NCBI GenBank assembly: GCA_012295275.1
Contig: CM022673.1
Location: 11,512,288 to 11,576,287, forward strand
Direction: 5' to 3'
Length of the DNA stretch: 64,000 bases
From: Chrysomallon squamiferum
Lineage: Eukaryota > Mollusca > Gastropoda > Neomphalida > Peltospiridae
The notes beneath the pieces are model-generated. The model ran no database searches and had not been told where the DNA came from. It saw nothing but the letters and a program-made list of their open reading frames with translations. Of the stretch, positions 41,680 to 56,440 are shown piece after piece (the first letter of the stretch is position 1; each line of letters starts with the position of its first letter). The translations under genes were made by a program, and so were the position numbers.

Positions 41680-42260
41680 ACAGAACATGTATTTAAACAG
41701 TGAAACTAATAAACAAAAAAGCAATAATGATTATAGCAAATTTACTAGAGAATTTAAATTACAAGGCTATAACTTCATTTACTTAAATATTGTTTTTATC
41801 ACTGCTCTATGAAGAGAAAATATCAATATATGTCTTTACATGAGATAATTTTTTTTTTTTTTTTTTCAGAATGCAGAATCTAATCAAGTAAATGTTACCA
41901 AATATGTCATATTTAACAGAACATTAAAATTTATGGATTTACCAAAACTTTTTATCACAGATTATTTACACTGAAAAAGCTGACAAGTCATTAAACCAGA
42001 ACATTTTTTAAATAAAACAAATGTGACCTAATAAATGTTAACAAAAACACCATAATTATTATAACATTTAGTATATTAAAATATTCTATCACTAACTCTG
42101 TGTAGAATAACTTTCAATAGATGTGTCATTAAACCAGAAGCTGCAACAAAAATGGATGCTTCTAAATATACTGCATTTAACAGAACATTTATATTACACA
42201 TCTATGACTCCATTTACTAAAATTTTCTGTTATCTAAATATGTATATCGTGAAAAAATAG
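41680..42260 (+). repeat. Decayed long-unit repeats
   Basis: The block ATTTAACAGAACAT recurs near 41,910 and 42,175, and TCATTAAACCAGAA at 41,989 and 42,126, each followed by TTTACTAAAAT-like sequence. They suggest an old array with a unit of roughly 140-260 bp. Confidence 0.5.
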
Positions 42261-45200
42261 ATAGCTGACTGCCTTTAAACTAGTATAAACCAGTTTTTCT
42301 TTATAGAAGAACACAAACAGTCTTTCATCGTGACTTGCCTCTTGACTTCATATTGTTCTGATTTTTCAATAGGTTGTTTCTCTTTAGTTAAAAAAATATA
42401 TATGTGTGTGTCAGATATGTCTCAAATAGAAATGTTACAATCAGATTTCACACAAGTCTGGGTCATCTTGATTCATGTTCTATTGACAAATACTCACAAG
42501 ATAAACTAAAAATACCTACAAGATATATGTGGATAAATCAGGGTCTCTAGATAGGTTATTTGGTGCCTGAAAAAGACCATAATGTGTTCCACCATGGATA
42601 TATATGCCATAAGATTTATTATAAAATAAAAGTCAGAAACAAATGTTGACAACACAGAATTTGCTTTACAATGAATTGAATGATTATTTGTTAAAATCAT
42701 TTTATTCAAATACACACAAATTATGTCTTCAAAATGGCAGCAAAAAAAAAAAAAGCTTAAAAGCCAGTAAAATTATTTAAACAGAGGATGTACTGCAAAA
42801 GGAACAGTCACAAAGTAAATGAATAAATGGCATCTTACTAAATATAAGAAAGTGTTTGTATAGAGTTTAATGTGATGAAAATGTCTGAGAAAAGATGTGC
42901 AAAAACAACTGTGCATGCTTCCCTTATTGACAAGAATGCTGATCACAGCATTTGATAACCAGGCAGAAAGCATTAGTTGGAATGGGGAAACAGGATTAAC
43001 AGGAATGACTGTGAAGCCTACAGTGCATCAGACAAGAATTCTGCTCACCCAATAAAAGAAGAAGAACTTTTCTTCACTCAAGCAACGTACCACAGTGAAT
43101 TTCACTACACACACTAATATAATTTAGTACCCCACAACATAATTTACTATATGAGTATATTATTAGTTAAGTACTAGTTAGTTTTAATTTGGCTTCAGAA
43201 CTGTTTAGTTTGATGGAGTACAGGACTTCTCAGACTGACAAATATTGCTGATGGGTCCACCACAGGACCTGTTTAGATTGACCCAAGTTGTAGACAGGTC
43301 ACCTGTAACTTTGGATCAGAACAGTTTATGGTCAGAATGCTGATAGTTCAGATTGTGCAGACATTATTATTAAGAATGTTTTGTGTTATCTTATTAAGTA
43401 AAAAGACATTAATTTTCATTGCCTACAATTTACTACTGAGCAATGGTATATGATTTATGGGTGTATTGAATGAGAATGCAATTATTTAAATGTTCTAGAA
43501 TGCATGTATATATGTATTTGAATTATGTGTATGAATAAATGATTTGTATAACAGATTATATTTCCAGGCAAACAATACTTATTTTCAGTTTTCGATTATG
43601 TTACTACTTTACAATAAACTGTAAAGCAGCACTCATTAGAAAGTTAAAACAACAACAACAATAATAATAATGAAGATTTTGTTTGTTGTTTATTTTTGTT
43701 GTCAGTGTTTCACACAAGATATAAGTTATTAAAAAAAAAAAAAAAAAAAAAAAAAACAACAACAACAACAATTTAAACAAATAATAAAAGACACATGAAA
43801 AGATCAATGGTGTACTCAAGATGGATGCCTTTGGATGAATTTATCAACATCATCATCATCATCATCATAATCATATTGTATAGTAGTTTTCAATAACAAC
43901 ATCTGAGATATTTTTCTCCCAATCCTATGAAATATTTCTTTCTGTTATCAGCAAGGGAACTTTTACATGTGCAACATCACAACCTTTGCAGTGGAAAATG
44001 TGAATATCCAGTGGAAACTCTGAGGGGTACTGATCTCATGAACTCCTGTACTTCATGAAATTTCTCTGCCACTGAACTACAACTTGTACCTGAGCATAAG
44101 GCATAAAGGTAAGGCGGTGTCTGACTCTGCAGTATAATTAATAATATAAACACACAGGTTATTTTGGAATCTTCCAGCCTTGAGTCTTTCATCTGAAGGA
44201 AAAGGAAGTGTTAGCTCCATGTAGGTAATAGATAATTGATGATATTGGTCTTGACTTACAGTAATCTGGTATTTATCGGAGAAAAATCTTAAAATAATTT
44301 ATGATCAGCTACAAAGATAATGTGATGAGAGCTTTACCCGAGTGTTAAAGAAAAAAAAAAAAAAAATTGGATGCAGTGTGGGTAAGCCAAAATGTACATA
44401 TGGTGTAGAAATTTATATGCATTAATTTGTTATCTGTACAAATGTGCTCTACAAATTTCAGTATTTTTAGTTTTGTTAAATATTTATTATTTAATAAACA
44501 TAAAAAAAAAAAATGTAAACATTAACTTTTTTTATTATTATTTTTTTTTAAGTATTTATTTTCCAAAACATTAAATTTATTAATATTATTGTTGCATTGA
44601 TATTGTTTTTGTTTTAATTTTTTTTTTTTTTTATTTTATTGTTGTTGTTTTTTGCATTTCTTTTTTTTTTTTTTTTTTTTTTTTTTTTGTTTCTGGGGGT
44701 TGCCTGAAGTTTTTGTTCTTTTTTTCCTGTATAACAATAACAATGAAACAATTATCCTAAATGAATTAAAACTTTTAATTATGTCTAACAATAAAGCCAT
44801 ATGGAAATAGCATCAAGCATTTAGCATTTAATAAACACTCCATTTGAAGAGGAGATTAAAATGTTCTCCACTTCAAGAGCACTCAGCCAAATTAGGTATT
44901 ATGAAAACTAGATAATAACCAGTCAGAAAATGATCACCATAAACCCATCACATAATTATTAATCAGAAAGAAATAAAATAACAATCTAACTGTTTTAAAC
45001 CAAAGCTTTATTAATTATAAATATGACTGCAAAATAAATATATTTTTTAGTGCATATAAATTATATATATATAATTTGATAATTATAATTATGTTTAAAA
45101 ATAACAGATAGATAGGGACGAGCTCTTTAATCATTAAAAAACATGCATGCAAGCACACACAGACATGCACACATACACATGTACTTATGACCACACATAC

Positions 45201-46044
45201 AAATATACAAACACATTTAAATCATCACAGAAGAATGTTTATATAATACATCAATTAAACCTGCAAGACATCAGTTTAATGTTAGTCTATCCAAATAAAA
45301 TATATCACATTGGGGAATTCAGTTGTAATTATTACACTACTCAATCACATCTGCTGATGCACATATACATTTTATTTTCTCTTGTTAAAAGCCAAACACA
45401 ACAGAATTCATTGATCATGGTGGTCAAATGCATCAACTCTTACTGCACCTGCATGTTGTAAACAAAAACTCTGAAAATCCCCCGGTGAGCTATAAACAGG
45501 TTTCTCACTAATGGCAATTATCCAATTATGTTTAGGTCTTACTTCATCACGATTCCTACAGTTCTTGTTAACTACTATGTAATGAACTAGACATGACCAA
45601 CAGAAAACAGATTTCTGTATTTCACATGCAATGAAGTATTACATTTCTTTTGTCACATACGTCTGAATAACGGACAACAAAAAAAAAAAAAAAAAAAGAA
45701 CATTTATAAAAGAGAAAGTTTTTATTGTAATATTATAAAAGCTTTCCCCTTAATAAAATTATTTTTTTAATATGTTCTGCAATTTTCAGCAGACAAATAT
45801 AAATTAGACTGGAAATAATTATTTATTTATGGGTGGACGATCTGTGATTTAAAATCATTAGGAAGAGATTGTAAAATAGACTACAGCATTTATTTGGAAC
45901 AAAACCTCCCAGAAAAACAAATGAATAGTTGATATGAATTTATATAGATGAAGTAAACTATTTCCCATTTTTTGTCATGTGGGGTGTTCACACAATGTAA
46001 GACACAAAAATCAAGTAAGTATGATATTAAAATGTGTGTACTTA

Positions 46045-46194
<150 letters not shown>

Positions 46195-47431
46195 TCATTA
46201 ATTGACTTATTATATATGTTACATAAATGATAAATTCATTAGTTTGATTTTAAGTTTATTTATACTAATGTGAGTATATTTTGTCATCTGAAATCATAAA
46301 AATTTGATACTGATGAAAGTATTTTACTTGAGAAAAAAAGAAACAGAGGCAAGGAATCAGAAAATCATAGCAAATGCAAAAAAATAAAAAATAAAAACAC
46401 CAAAAAAAAAAGTGATAACCACAACCATTTGCAAATAATTTACCTGTGCAGTAATGATATAAATTTTAATTAAATTCATTTTATTATAAAGTGCAGATAT
46501 CAGCACATTCCACAGTTGTTGTTTTTTAGGGGGCGGTTTCCAGTATTTTATATATATTACATGTATTTAGCTGTACAAATGTAACATATTTTTAGGATTT
46601 TAGTATATTATTTTGTAGGATACTAAAAAAACAAAATAAACAAATAAATTTACTGAAGACTCTGTGAAACATGATTGCAGTCAATGTTATGTTTTTGTAA
46701 ATGAAAACAATTTAAACTACTTACATACACATATACAAGTACATAGTATCCACGTGACCTTCACACCAAACCACTTAAACAAACCACTTGAACAAACCAC
46801 TTAACACAAACAGAGACAACTACATGACAAAGACTTGTCAAGAGAAAGGTATGAATGGACTGGATTATTTATGGAGACCACCTAAACTGAGCCCACAAAG
46901 AACTTCTGCTCATGTCCCAAACATTACATCAACCTCTTCCATGCAAACAGATGATAAAAGCAGGAAACAATACAATCAACATCTGCTGCATGTGGTCCTG
47001 GATAAAACTCAAGAGGTATTGTCCAGCCACGCTCTCCAGCCACCCCAACTGTTCTAGTCCAGCCTGTACTGACCAGTGTCCATTCTACACTCTTTGTTAT
47101 CATTCTGTGTTGTAGTTAGAAAAACATGCACTTTATACATTTCAAAAATCTACTCAGTGGTAGTAAAGGTATTGTGATTGTTTTATACTCAAAAACAAAA
47201 CAAAAATAAAAGAACAAAAAGGTCATCAGCTCTGGTATATAGTTCACAATACAAAACCATGTACAAGCTTGAAAGAAAGATTTCACATGCTCAGTGAACC
47301 ATTCAGACTAAGGTCAGACAGGGTGAAAATGAATCAGGGTGTTTGGTTCACAACACCTTGTATACAGATTAATCAGTAGCAGATAGGGCAGACACATTAG
47401 CCTAAATGTTAAACACAGACTTATAGCATAC

Positions 47432-47660
47432 CTGTTCCTTAAACAAGACTAAATACATTTTGATATAACTACTAAAACAGTCTAAAAACAATTTGTATAT
47501 AATCATTTAAACAGACTAAATACATTTTGTATGTAATTCTTAAAGAAATTAAATCTTTTTCTACAGAACCATTAAAACAAAACAAAACAAAATGCATTTT
47601 GTATATAATTATTAAATTTAATTCATTTTGTATATAATTATTAAAACTGAGCAAATACAA
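47432..47660 (+). repeat. About 45-bp tandem array in intron 1
   Basis: AATACATTTTGTATATAATTATTAAA-like units repeat about five times, with insertions including a (CAAAA)n stretch near 47,577. Noncoding on both strands. Confidence 0.75.
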
Positions 47661-50600
47661 TTGTAAAATCAATTGAAAAGTTATTTTCTTTATGTGTGTA
47701 CACACACCCACACAGATATACAGACACATACACACATACTGACTCATTAAGGAAGACTAATTATTTTTAGAATATAATCCATCATTCTAAATGAGTTTGC
47801 TTCTGGAAACAGATCCAGGATAACACAAAAATATAATAACAAAGCACCATAAGATAATTTATTAATGAGTTTCTACATTTTCATGGAGGCTGTCACTTCC
47901 TTCTTCAATATATTAGAGAAGTTACATCTTACACAGTTATTCTGAAAAAAACACACCCAGAAATACAGATAATTTGCTTATTTTCTCAGAGAGGAATTAT
48001 CTCTCAATCTATTATGCAGACACAAACGATGCATTATAAGCATCAAGAAAAGAAACTTCCTGGTCACAATAGAGTCTGTAGTGTTAACATTATTTTCAAC
48101 TCACATTATTAGTTGTGTAGAGGAGGTTTCAAATCTATTTGAAAGAGGAAGATTCTTAATTGTTTTCCTGAAAAGAAGGATGATACTTCCTTTACAAATA
48201 TCTTGTGAATAAATATAACAACTCGTTAAGGGTTTTGTTTAAATAAAAATTATGGTTGTTATTTTGTTGGGTATTTATTAATTATATATATTTTATTGTT
48301 ATTTTATTGTTAATTTATTCAATTACTTATTTTGTGAGATATTACTTAAGGGGAAAAAAAAAAAAAAAAACAATCCAAACACCACAAGTCTTAAGAGTTC
48401 TAGACATACTGGCTAGAACTGGAAGACACAAGACACACAGGAATGACTGACCTTAAGATCTATCCCACATCAGACTTAAGTTTTAACAGGGAAACAGCAC
48501 CTCAGTGCTACAAAACAATTACAATAATTTATACATTTTGTCACTGATTCAACTCTTATTATTCAGTTTTTTATTTAAATATGCAGTTTTAAAAATGAAT
48601 CCAGGGACGGAAACCCACCAGTTTGACATTTTCAAATACAGTCACGTGCACTTACGTTGAACTTTCATTAAAAAATGTTATTTCTTTCTTTTTTTTTATC
48701 TTTTCTTTAAATAATTTTTTTAATTTTTTTTTTAATTTCTTATTATTTTTTAATTTTTAGAAAAAAAAAAAGTATTCTGTTATTTTACCTTCTCTTGTTC
48801 TGTTTTTACTGTGTCAGTATCATTGTAATACAGGTCTGACCATTCTCTCTCTTTAGCCAATGCACAACATATTTAACATCTATGAAGCTACAAACATCAA
48901 CAAACATAAGAAAAAACCCCATTAGAATTTTAAAAAAAATTAATAAATTACTATATAATTACCAAATGATTTGTTTGAAAATGCCTTGTTATTTTATTCA
49001 TCTATTTAAATATTATTAAGATAATCTTTTCCCCATTTCATCACCTAACAATATTATTAGGTGATCTAAATCATGTTAATTTGTCTAAATCTGCCACTTC
49101 TAACAATTGCTTTTATCATAAAACTGACTGAAGCTTTGTAGCTATAAACACAAACAAAAACAATTTTACAAACAACTTATCAGATCTGAATTAACTGTTT
49201 CTGTTTGTGTACAAAGAGTCAAAAACAAAACCATTAAAAATGGAAAAAAAAATCAACAAAAAAAACCAGTTACTCTATTGACATAAGTTTTATTTGAATC
49301 TGAAAATGAAACTAAACCTTTTGTTGTTTTTGTTTTTACGTTCATATTCTACTATCACAGACATTTTTTCCCCTTATCTCTTCAGCTGGCATTAACAATG
49401 TCACTAGGCCATCCTCCAGCTAATCTGACTGCCACTACCAACAAGTGCATTATCTTTACACTAATGAACATCTTATGAGCTGGTAACACAGAAAGCCACT
49501 GCCGACAAAAACACATCGTAATTGACAAAAACATATCATCGCTGACCAAAATACATTTCTGTTAATGTCACTGCTTTCAGGCTGGCTTCCTCAACATCGA
49601 TCCCTTTGCAGTAGTTATATCTTATTGTTTTGGCCCAAATCCCAGATGGAAACCAAGAGATATGTATCAAGTTAGATTCCAACAACAACCCATTAACAAG
49701 TTGGACAATTGGTTACAATATTAATGACAGGAAGCACAGGTCATTTCTATGCTTGGCACTGAGGTTAAGAAATATAATGGCTGGCTGAAATGATTTTCTT
49801 GCACGATCAAGTTTGCATATTAATCATTTTATTTTCTGAGGTTACAAACAGAGAATTTCAATAATAATGTTATTTTTCACTTAATAAGGTTAAGAAATAA
49901 AAAGGTTAAAGATAGGAAATATACATACTACTTACTTAAGATAAGAAATACAAAGGTTACAAATAAGAGATTAAGAGTCTACAAATAAAACAAATTTATA
50001 ATGGTTAAAACTAAAAATAATGTGCATGTTGGTGATATTTTAACTATCAACTGAAAAACTGGTAGATTTGTGGCTATTTCACATTTAAGCCAAAATACCG
50101 CTGAGATGCTGTTAACCTACATTTATTTATTATGGTTAAGAATACAACAATGCGTTTTTTAAATATTATTACAATCAAGTTATAGTATAAATTCTTTAAA
50201 TTGAGGTTATGAGATATAACAATTAATAGAAATTCTTATAAAATAAGTGTTTGTTAACTTTTTTATTTACTTAAATGCTTCTTTGTGAAATTATTTACAA
50301 ATAAAAATTCCACATTTCTTCAAATTACTTTTAAATAATAGGTTTTACAAGTGCATTTGCATCTTAAATGAAATAATAAGTAAGTACACTTAATCCATGA
50401 AATCTTAATTCCCAATTTAAAAAATAAAATAAAATAAAATAATGCAAAATGTTATCAAGTACTGTATTATCAAATAAAGTTGTTTATAAAATCAAAATCT
50501 TTGAAGTATGTATAATTTTTAAATTTATATGGTGAGTTTTTAACTTACAAAAGATAAACCAGTATGATAAAATATTGATGTTTTTTTTTTTATGTATTAA

Positions 50601-50781
50601 TTATTATATATTATTTTTTTTAATACTAATCATATTCAAAGTAAGAATCTCTGAAAAAATCAGATTTTTGTTTACCTATCAGATACTTCTAACAATTTAT
50701 TATTCAGAAGACGAGATAAAATACTTTTTCTTAAAGAGAAAATAAAAGAAATACTCTTTTTAATTATTATAAATCAACTAA

Positions 50782-50812
<31 letters not shown>

Positions 50813-50984
50813 TATGGTTACCCTTTTAGTGCAGTTTACACAATAAGATTACAAAATCAAGAACTAAACAATTTCAAAAGAAAATGATAATTTTTTTCAT
50901 TATTATCATGAACATATTTACTTAATTCTTTGATGTTATTATCTTGTTTTATACAACATTTTTTATGTAAATCAGAGACAACGT

Positions 50985-50986
<2 letters not shown>

Positions 50987-51032
<46 letters not shown>
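50987..51032 (+). repeat. (CA)n microsatellite
   Basis: About 23 CA units in ARHGAP39 intron 1; the minus-strand Cys-Val frame over it is an artefact. Confidence 0.97.
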
Positions 51033-51040
<8 letters not shown>

Positions 51041-51379
51041 TTATAGACAGGCATTAAGTAACAAGCATTACGTTTTTGTAAAATGATGATAAAATATGAA
51101 AGTGGAATCCCACTGTCATAAAATTATGAGTTTCTCTTATCAATTAACAGAAACAAACCTTTTATCTAAGTACTTTTCCACAGGAAAAAACCCCAGCTCA
51201 TACCAATCTTAAAAAGATTCTTAAATATTTATAGAAATAGTTAATTTTACTTTTCCATACTGAAAGAATAAAATAATTAATATATTTATGAAGGTTTTAC
51301 AGTGATCCATAAACACAGTTTTGAAAATTCCTAATTTTTTTTCAAAATAATTTTCCTTTGGTATTAAAAGGATATTAAA

Positions 51380-51930
51380 TCACGTATTAAAATAAAATTT
51401 AAAAATCCTGCAAAGAGAATTGCACATTTTTAAAATGTATATTTGATTATGTAAATGTACTCTACTGTAACAAATCTGCATCACATTTGTAAGTTTGTCA
51501 CTGAAACACAGAGCCTGACTATTTTAATCTGAAAGCAATCAATGTATTTAACAAAATTTACACAGATCTATGCACATATTTAAAATGTTATGCCTGTATA
51601 TGTAAGGATATAAACTCTATTCTTACATCATCAAAACAATAGAATTAATGTCGAACTAAACCCCAGCAGGTCAAAACTACGTGTACATTTAGTTAGGCAA
51701 ATATAAAACCTGACTATTTTAATCTGAAAGTGATCAATAAAATTTACTCAGGTGTTGATATACGTGTGTGTGTGTGTGTGTGTGTGTGAATGTGCATGTT
51801 TATGTGTATAAACTTGGTATTTAAAACTTTATAAAATCTACAACCTATGTATATTAGTCACAGAAATACAATATCTCACTATTTTAATATGAAAGCAATC
51901 AATGGATTCAACAAGATTTCACACTGGATG
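51380..51930 (+). repeat. Long-unit (about 160-195-bp) tandem array
   Basis: The block CTGACTATTTTAATCTGAAA, then GCAATCAAT, recurs near 51,516, 51,711 and 51,872, each with an upstream CATTTGTAAG/TTAGTCAC-like segment and a downstream ACAAAATTT. A (GT)n tract at 51765-51788 lies between two copies. Confidence 0.7.
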
Positions 51931-53409
51931 ATACAAATGAAGCATGTCCTGAATAAACCAACGTGACTGTGATTTGTTCTAATGCCAATAAATTAGACTG
52001 CAGCCCTTGTTGAAGCAACAGGAGTACTTGCAATTCCATTCATTAGCAACTGGACATCGGGGCTTCACTTCAACTAATGGCGTTGCTGATGAATGCAATT
52101 ATGTTAAATACAGTCCAGTGCCTCAAGTCAACATATCCCACATGAATGCACTTGCACAATTAAAGATTCCCAAAATAATTCTTCTAATCTACGCTCCAAT
52201 TAACTTGCGAACTGGTCAAATCAAAGTTGTCAAAGATTCACAGTATGAACAGACCAGAGAAAGCAGATTGACCAAAGCACCTTTAAAAGTAATATTGAAA
52301 AGTGACAGTAGTTGTTATTATTTTCTTTAAATGTAAGAATATACTCTTGTCAAAGCTTTCAAAACTCAGCAAGCCAAAGAAAAGAGATCACTGTAGTGCT
52401 ATAAAATATAAAAATTTAATTAAAATTAAAATGTTGCAGAGGTTGTATGAATTATCTCTTATGAAACATCTCCAGTTCTTTCTTTAATATGTGTGTGGAT
52501 GTGTGTGGGTGTGGATAGATAGATAGATTGAGAAATACAGATATATTGACAGAAATAGATGTAGATTAGTGTAAAACAGCACACCAAACCCCAGCATTTA
52601 ATGGAAATTTTGTACGAATTTTTAAAACTTGTAAATTTTCAAAACTCTAATAAATAGCTCTGAGAGTGGACAAAAATAATTAAGATATAAAAACAGTCAA
52701 CAAAAGCATCAAGGTTACAGGGTACATTAATTTTGCAATCACTGAACTTTATGCATTACAGGCTTGTGAAGGATTTATTGTTCCTTATCAGGCAACATGG
52801 AGGCAAGCAGTAAAAAAAACTAAAAAAAAAAATCTGGACCACTATCATGGGGAAAAAGAACAAAAGCAACAGCTTCCTATGGTGAAATTCCATGGATGCT
52901 TTGTAAGAAAAAGATAAGTGAAAATGAAGAAAATCACCTGGCTTAGTACAGCTAAGTTATGATAGATTTAAAGACTTGGAAACAGAATGCTATTATTAAA
53001 TAATTCACAGCCAACTTCAGAAAACTGCTTAGTGTTAACTGCATATTTACATTCAAACAGTACATTGGTATTTTATATAAATATATATACAAAATGCACA
53101 ATTCCTATCAAACAATAGTAAAGTTAGCAAAAATACAATATTAAACAAACAAACAATATTTAAAACAGTGTAACAATAACAAAAGTTAACACCAGGGTTC
53201 ATTAACCTTTTAGTCACTGGTTATCAAATATTGAAAACTGAGTCTTCACATAAAACTGCCACATTTATCAATCAGCAACAAAGAAGCTTTTATATAAACC
53301 TTCCCATAAATTGATACAACATATCAGTCTTTTGTAACAGGTCACAGGACAATGGCTAGTACAGGAAACATAATCAACAGGTACTTTAAGGAGGACTGAT
53401 CCTATGACT

Positions 53410-53459
53410 TTTCACATGGCATGAAGAAAACAAATTTCACATGGCATGAAGAAAACAAA
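53410..53459 (+). repeat. Perfect 25-bp tandem duplication
   Basis: TTTCACATGGCATGAAGAAAACAAA minus nothing is present twice in direct succession (53410-53434 and 53435-53459). A third, diverged copy (AGAAGGCTTGAAGAAAACC) follows near 53,508. Confidence 0.9.
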
Positions 53460-55257
53460 AGCAATTAGCTGTCTACAAAACATTTTTTTGGAATGATGGT
53501 ATCTTTCAGAAGGCTTGAAGAAAACCAAAGCAACTGGCTGTGAACAAAATATTTATTCAAAACAATGGTGACAACAAAATGATGAAGACATATTTGATAG
53601 ATTGCTTCAAGCTGAATGACTCCATTTTTGGAAAGTAATCTTATTTTTGAAAGGTTTCCTCTATCTTCCCCTAACACTGTAACACTTCATGTTTTAGGTT
53701 AAGCTAGATTTTGTAAAGCAAGTATGAATTACTATTTTTATATGTAAGTGAACTTTCTAAGCTTTGTAAGATATGAAAACTAAAGAAAAAACAGACTTTA
53801 AAAATAGCCAGGAATAGCAGCCATGGAAATATAATAATGAAAATGTTAAACTTAATATCAACAATTATAATTTTTTCTTTTTATATTTTTATTAAACTTT
53901 ATTTTCTCAAATATTATATTCATCTGGATAAAAGAATATGTCCAGTTAATGTCAATTCAAAAAAATAAAAAATGTTCCTGTTGCTAATTTAAATTTTTTA
54001 AATAATATAATAATGCAGCAATATTTTTAAATAAACAAGTTTTTATTTATCAAATGCCAATTTCAAAACTGAAATAAGACCCAACAGAGAAACACACTCA
54101 TGCACCCACCCACATTAACACACACATTCACACATATACCAGATAGATTTTCTGTCACACTTCAGCTTACAACACTAAAACAAAAACATGTATGAATGAA
54201 CTCCACATAAATTGTGTGTGTAATAACAGTACACTCTGGACAAGCAAGAGCAATTTGCATCCATTCTGTTGGAGACAACATCCATGCAAAACCAATTGAT
54301 TTTAGATTTTCCGCCTTGCTCTACAAAATGACATGGCCAGCCCAAGGGAAGAGACAAGATGCTACGTGTCAGTAGATACATTAGACTTGATTAGACAAGG
54401 GCAGTCAGGTTTTACACTGGTAACATACATATCTAAATGTCTACTCAAAGAGGTACATCCTTTTAAACATAGGCTTTGTTCTTGTTCTTCTGACATTATG
54501 GTAGCAAGAGGACCACAGAATTAACAGAAAACATTAATGCCTACTTAGGAACAAATTTTGGTGTCATGTGTTTGTGTGTGTGTGTGTGTTTAAATGTTTA
54601 TTTAACTCTGTATTTTTAGGTTTTAGGGGGTTTGCTTTTAGTTTAAGAAAATATCTGTTAATACGAAAATGTAATGTTTTTCCATTCAGAAGAAAATGAA
54701 TGTTGAATGAACACAATATTACAGCTTAGCAATTTCCAATATTCAACCCAGATCCAGGATTTCTTAATGTCAGGAAAAATACAAATTATCTATTATCATA
54801 TTATTTTAATACTCTACATGAAAGATTTTAATTTTAATCAATAATAATAATAATAATAATAATAATGAAAAATCAAAAATGCAATCATTTAATGATTTAT
54901 CCAATTATCTGATTCATCAATTGCAGATTAAGTTTTATATTGAGTGGAATAAAATACCATTTGCAAAATTAGTTTTTTTTTAGTTTTTTTTCATTTAGTA
55001 AATGGAACACATAATAAACAGACATTCAGACACACATATATATAAGATGAACACACATTCACTCACTGTGTTAAATAAAATATTAAAACCAGGATAATGG
55101 AAGCAGATGTGTTCATAAATTATAAATTCAGCAACAGAACACACTAGAGACTTCATTTTACTTTTACTAATGTTCGAGAATTATTATTTAACAATAGCAT
55201 AATACTTATATGAAAATACACACTGAAAAATGATTACTAACAAAAAACAAAAAAAAA

Positions 55258-55258
55258 A

Positions 55259-55304
<46 letters not shown>

Positions 55305-55354
55305 CAGAACAAATAAAATAAATAATAATAATGGTAAAAATAATAATGATGATG

Positions 55355-55425
<71 letters not shown>
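55258..55425 (+). repeat. (TAA)n compound tract
   Basis: TAA units from 55258, interrupted by about 25 bp and GATGATGAT, resuming 55359-55425. The poly-Ile minus-strand frame is an artefact. Confidence 0.97.
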
Positions 55426-55559
55426 CAATTGAAACTGTATTATTAAAAAAAATTAAAATTAAATTAAATATTTTGTTTCAATATCATTAATATTTTATTA
55501 TATTTACAGACAATGTGATAAAAAGTTACATAGTTATTTTCTTAGAAGCAGAAATATAT

Positions 55560-56440
55560 TATAAACAGTCCAACAGAGAATGAAGAAATACAAAATAATA
55601 ATCAGAAATACATTTTTGAGGACACCTTAACATTATAAAAACAGGCAAGCAAAAAGCAATTAAATTAGAAAATCAAATCCTATGGAACTTTCTGCACCAA
55701 TGATGACATCAAGACATGATGAAAAAGAAAGAAAGGCAAAGAACAACATCATTACAACTAATCCACCAGAGAATGCATAAAACAAAAGGCTAGAGAAACA
55801 GAACAAAAAAAAAAAAAAAAAAAAATAAACTAAATTAAAAAGTTTATAAAAGCTTTTCTCTGCCAATGAAAATTACATTTCCTAGAGCAGTGAAGCAAAG
55901 AACAAGGACATTACAACTAAATCAAAGATGAGGCATGATAGTTTAAAACAAGCGAAATTGAACAGAGAGAAAAAAACACCAAATCATGGCTCTCCAAAAC
56001 AACTTTTTACACAAAAAATGAGAGATCTCAAATGGAGAAAATCAACAAAAATGGCATGACAACCAATCCACCAGAGAAAGCATAAAACAAAAACATCAAA
56101 AATCTCAGAAAAGTATTTCCAAACCAATGAACACTTTAAAATGTACAAAACTAACATGGATAATACAACCAAATAAGATGCAAAAAATAAAAGCAGAAGA
56201 AGTACGAAACACTCCGAAATGTCGATGCCAATAAGGTCAACAAGACATTTCCAATAAGTGAATGCAAAGGATATTACAACAAAATCTGATAACGATGCAT
56301 AAAAGAAATGCATAGAGAGCTACACAATCAATCCTTGAAGCATACGGGGAGATTAAAAGCATGCATAAAGTGATGTTATTCCTGAAGCAATCTACAAGAA
56401 CACGACACTAGATTTGTATTCCATCACTTACAGAATGTGT
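55560..56440 (+). repeat. Decayed tandem array, 100-190-bp spacing
   Basis: The block AATCCACCAGAGAATGCATA, then AAACAAAA, recurs near 55,570, 55,761, 55,920, 56,068, 56,170 and 56,282 in decreasing similarity, with a linked CCAATGAACA/CCAATGATGA block. Copies are A-rich on this strand. The minus-strand open frames here (hydrophobic, Phe/Leu-rich) come from that composition. Confidence 0.7.

Noticed and set aside
50676-50729. 54-nt minus-strand exon-like segment (SILSRLLNNKLLEVSD) with a very strong pyrimidine acceptor and GTAAAC donor
   Set aside because: Its phase does not fit between ARHGAP39 exons 1 and 2, the peptide matches nothing I know, and strong-looking splice signals are common by chance in T-rich introns.
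55237-55428. Poly-isoleucine open frame
   Set aside because: Translation of a (TAA)n tract.
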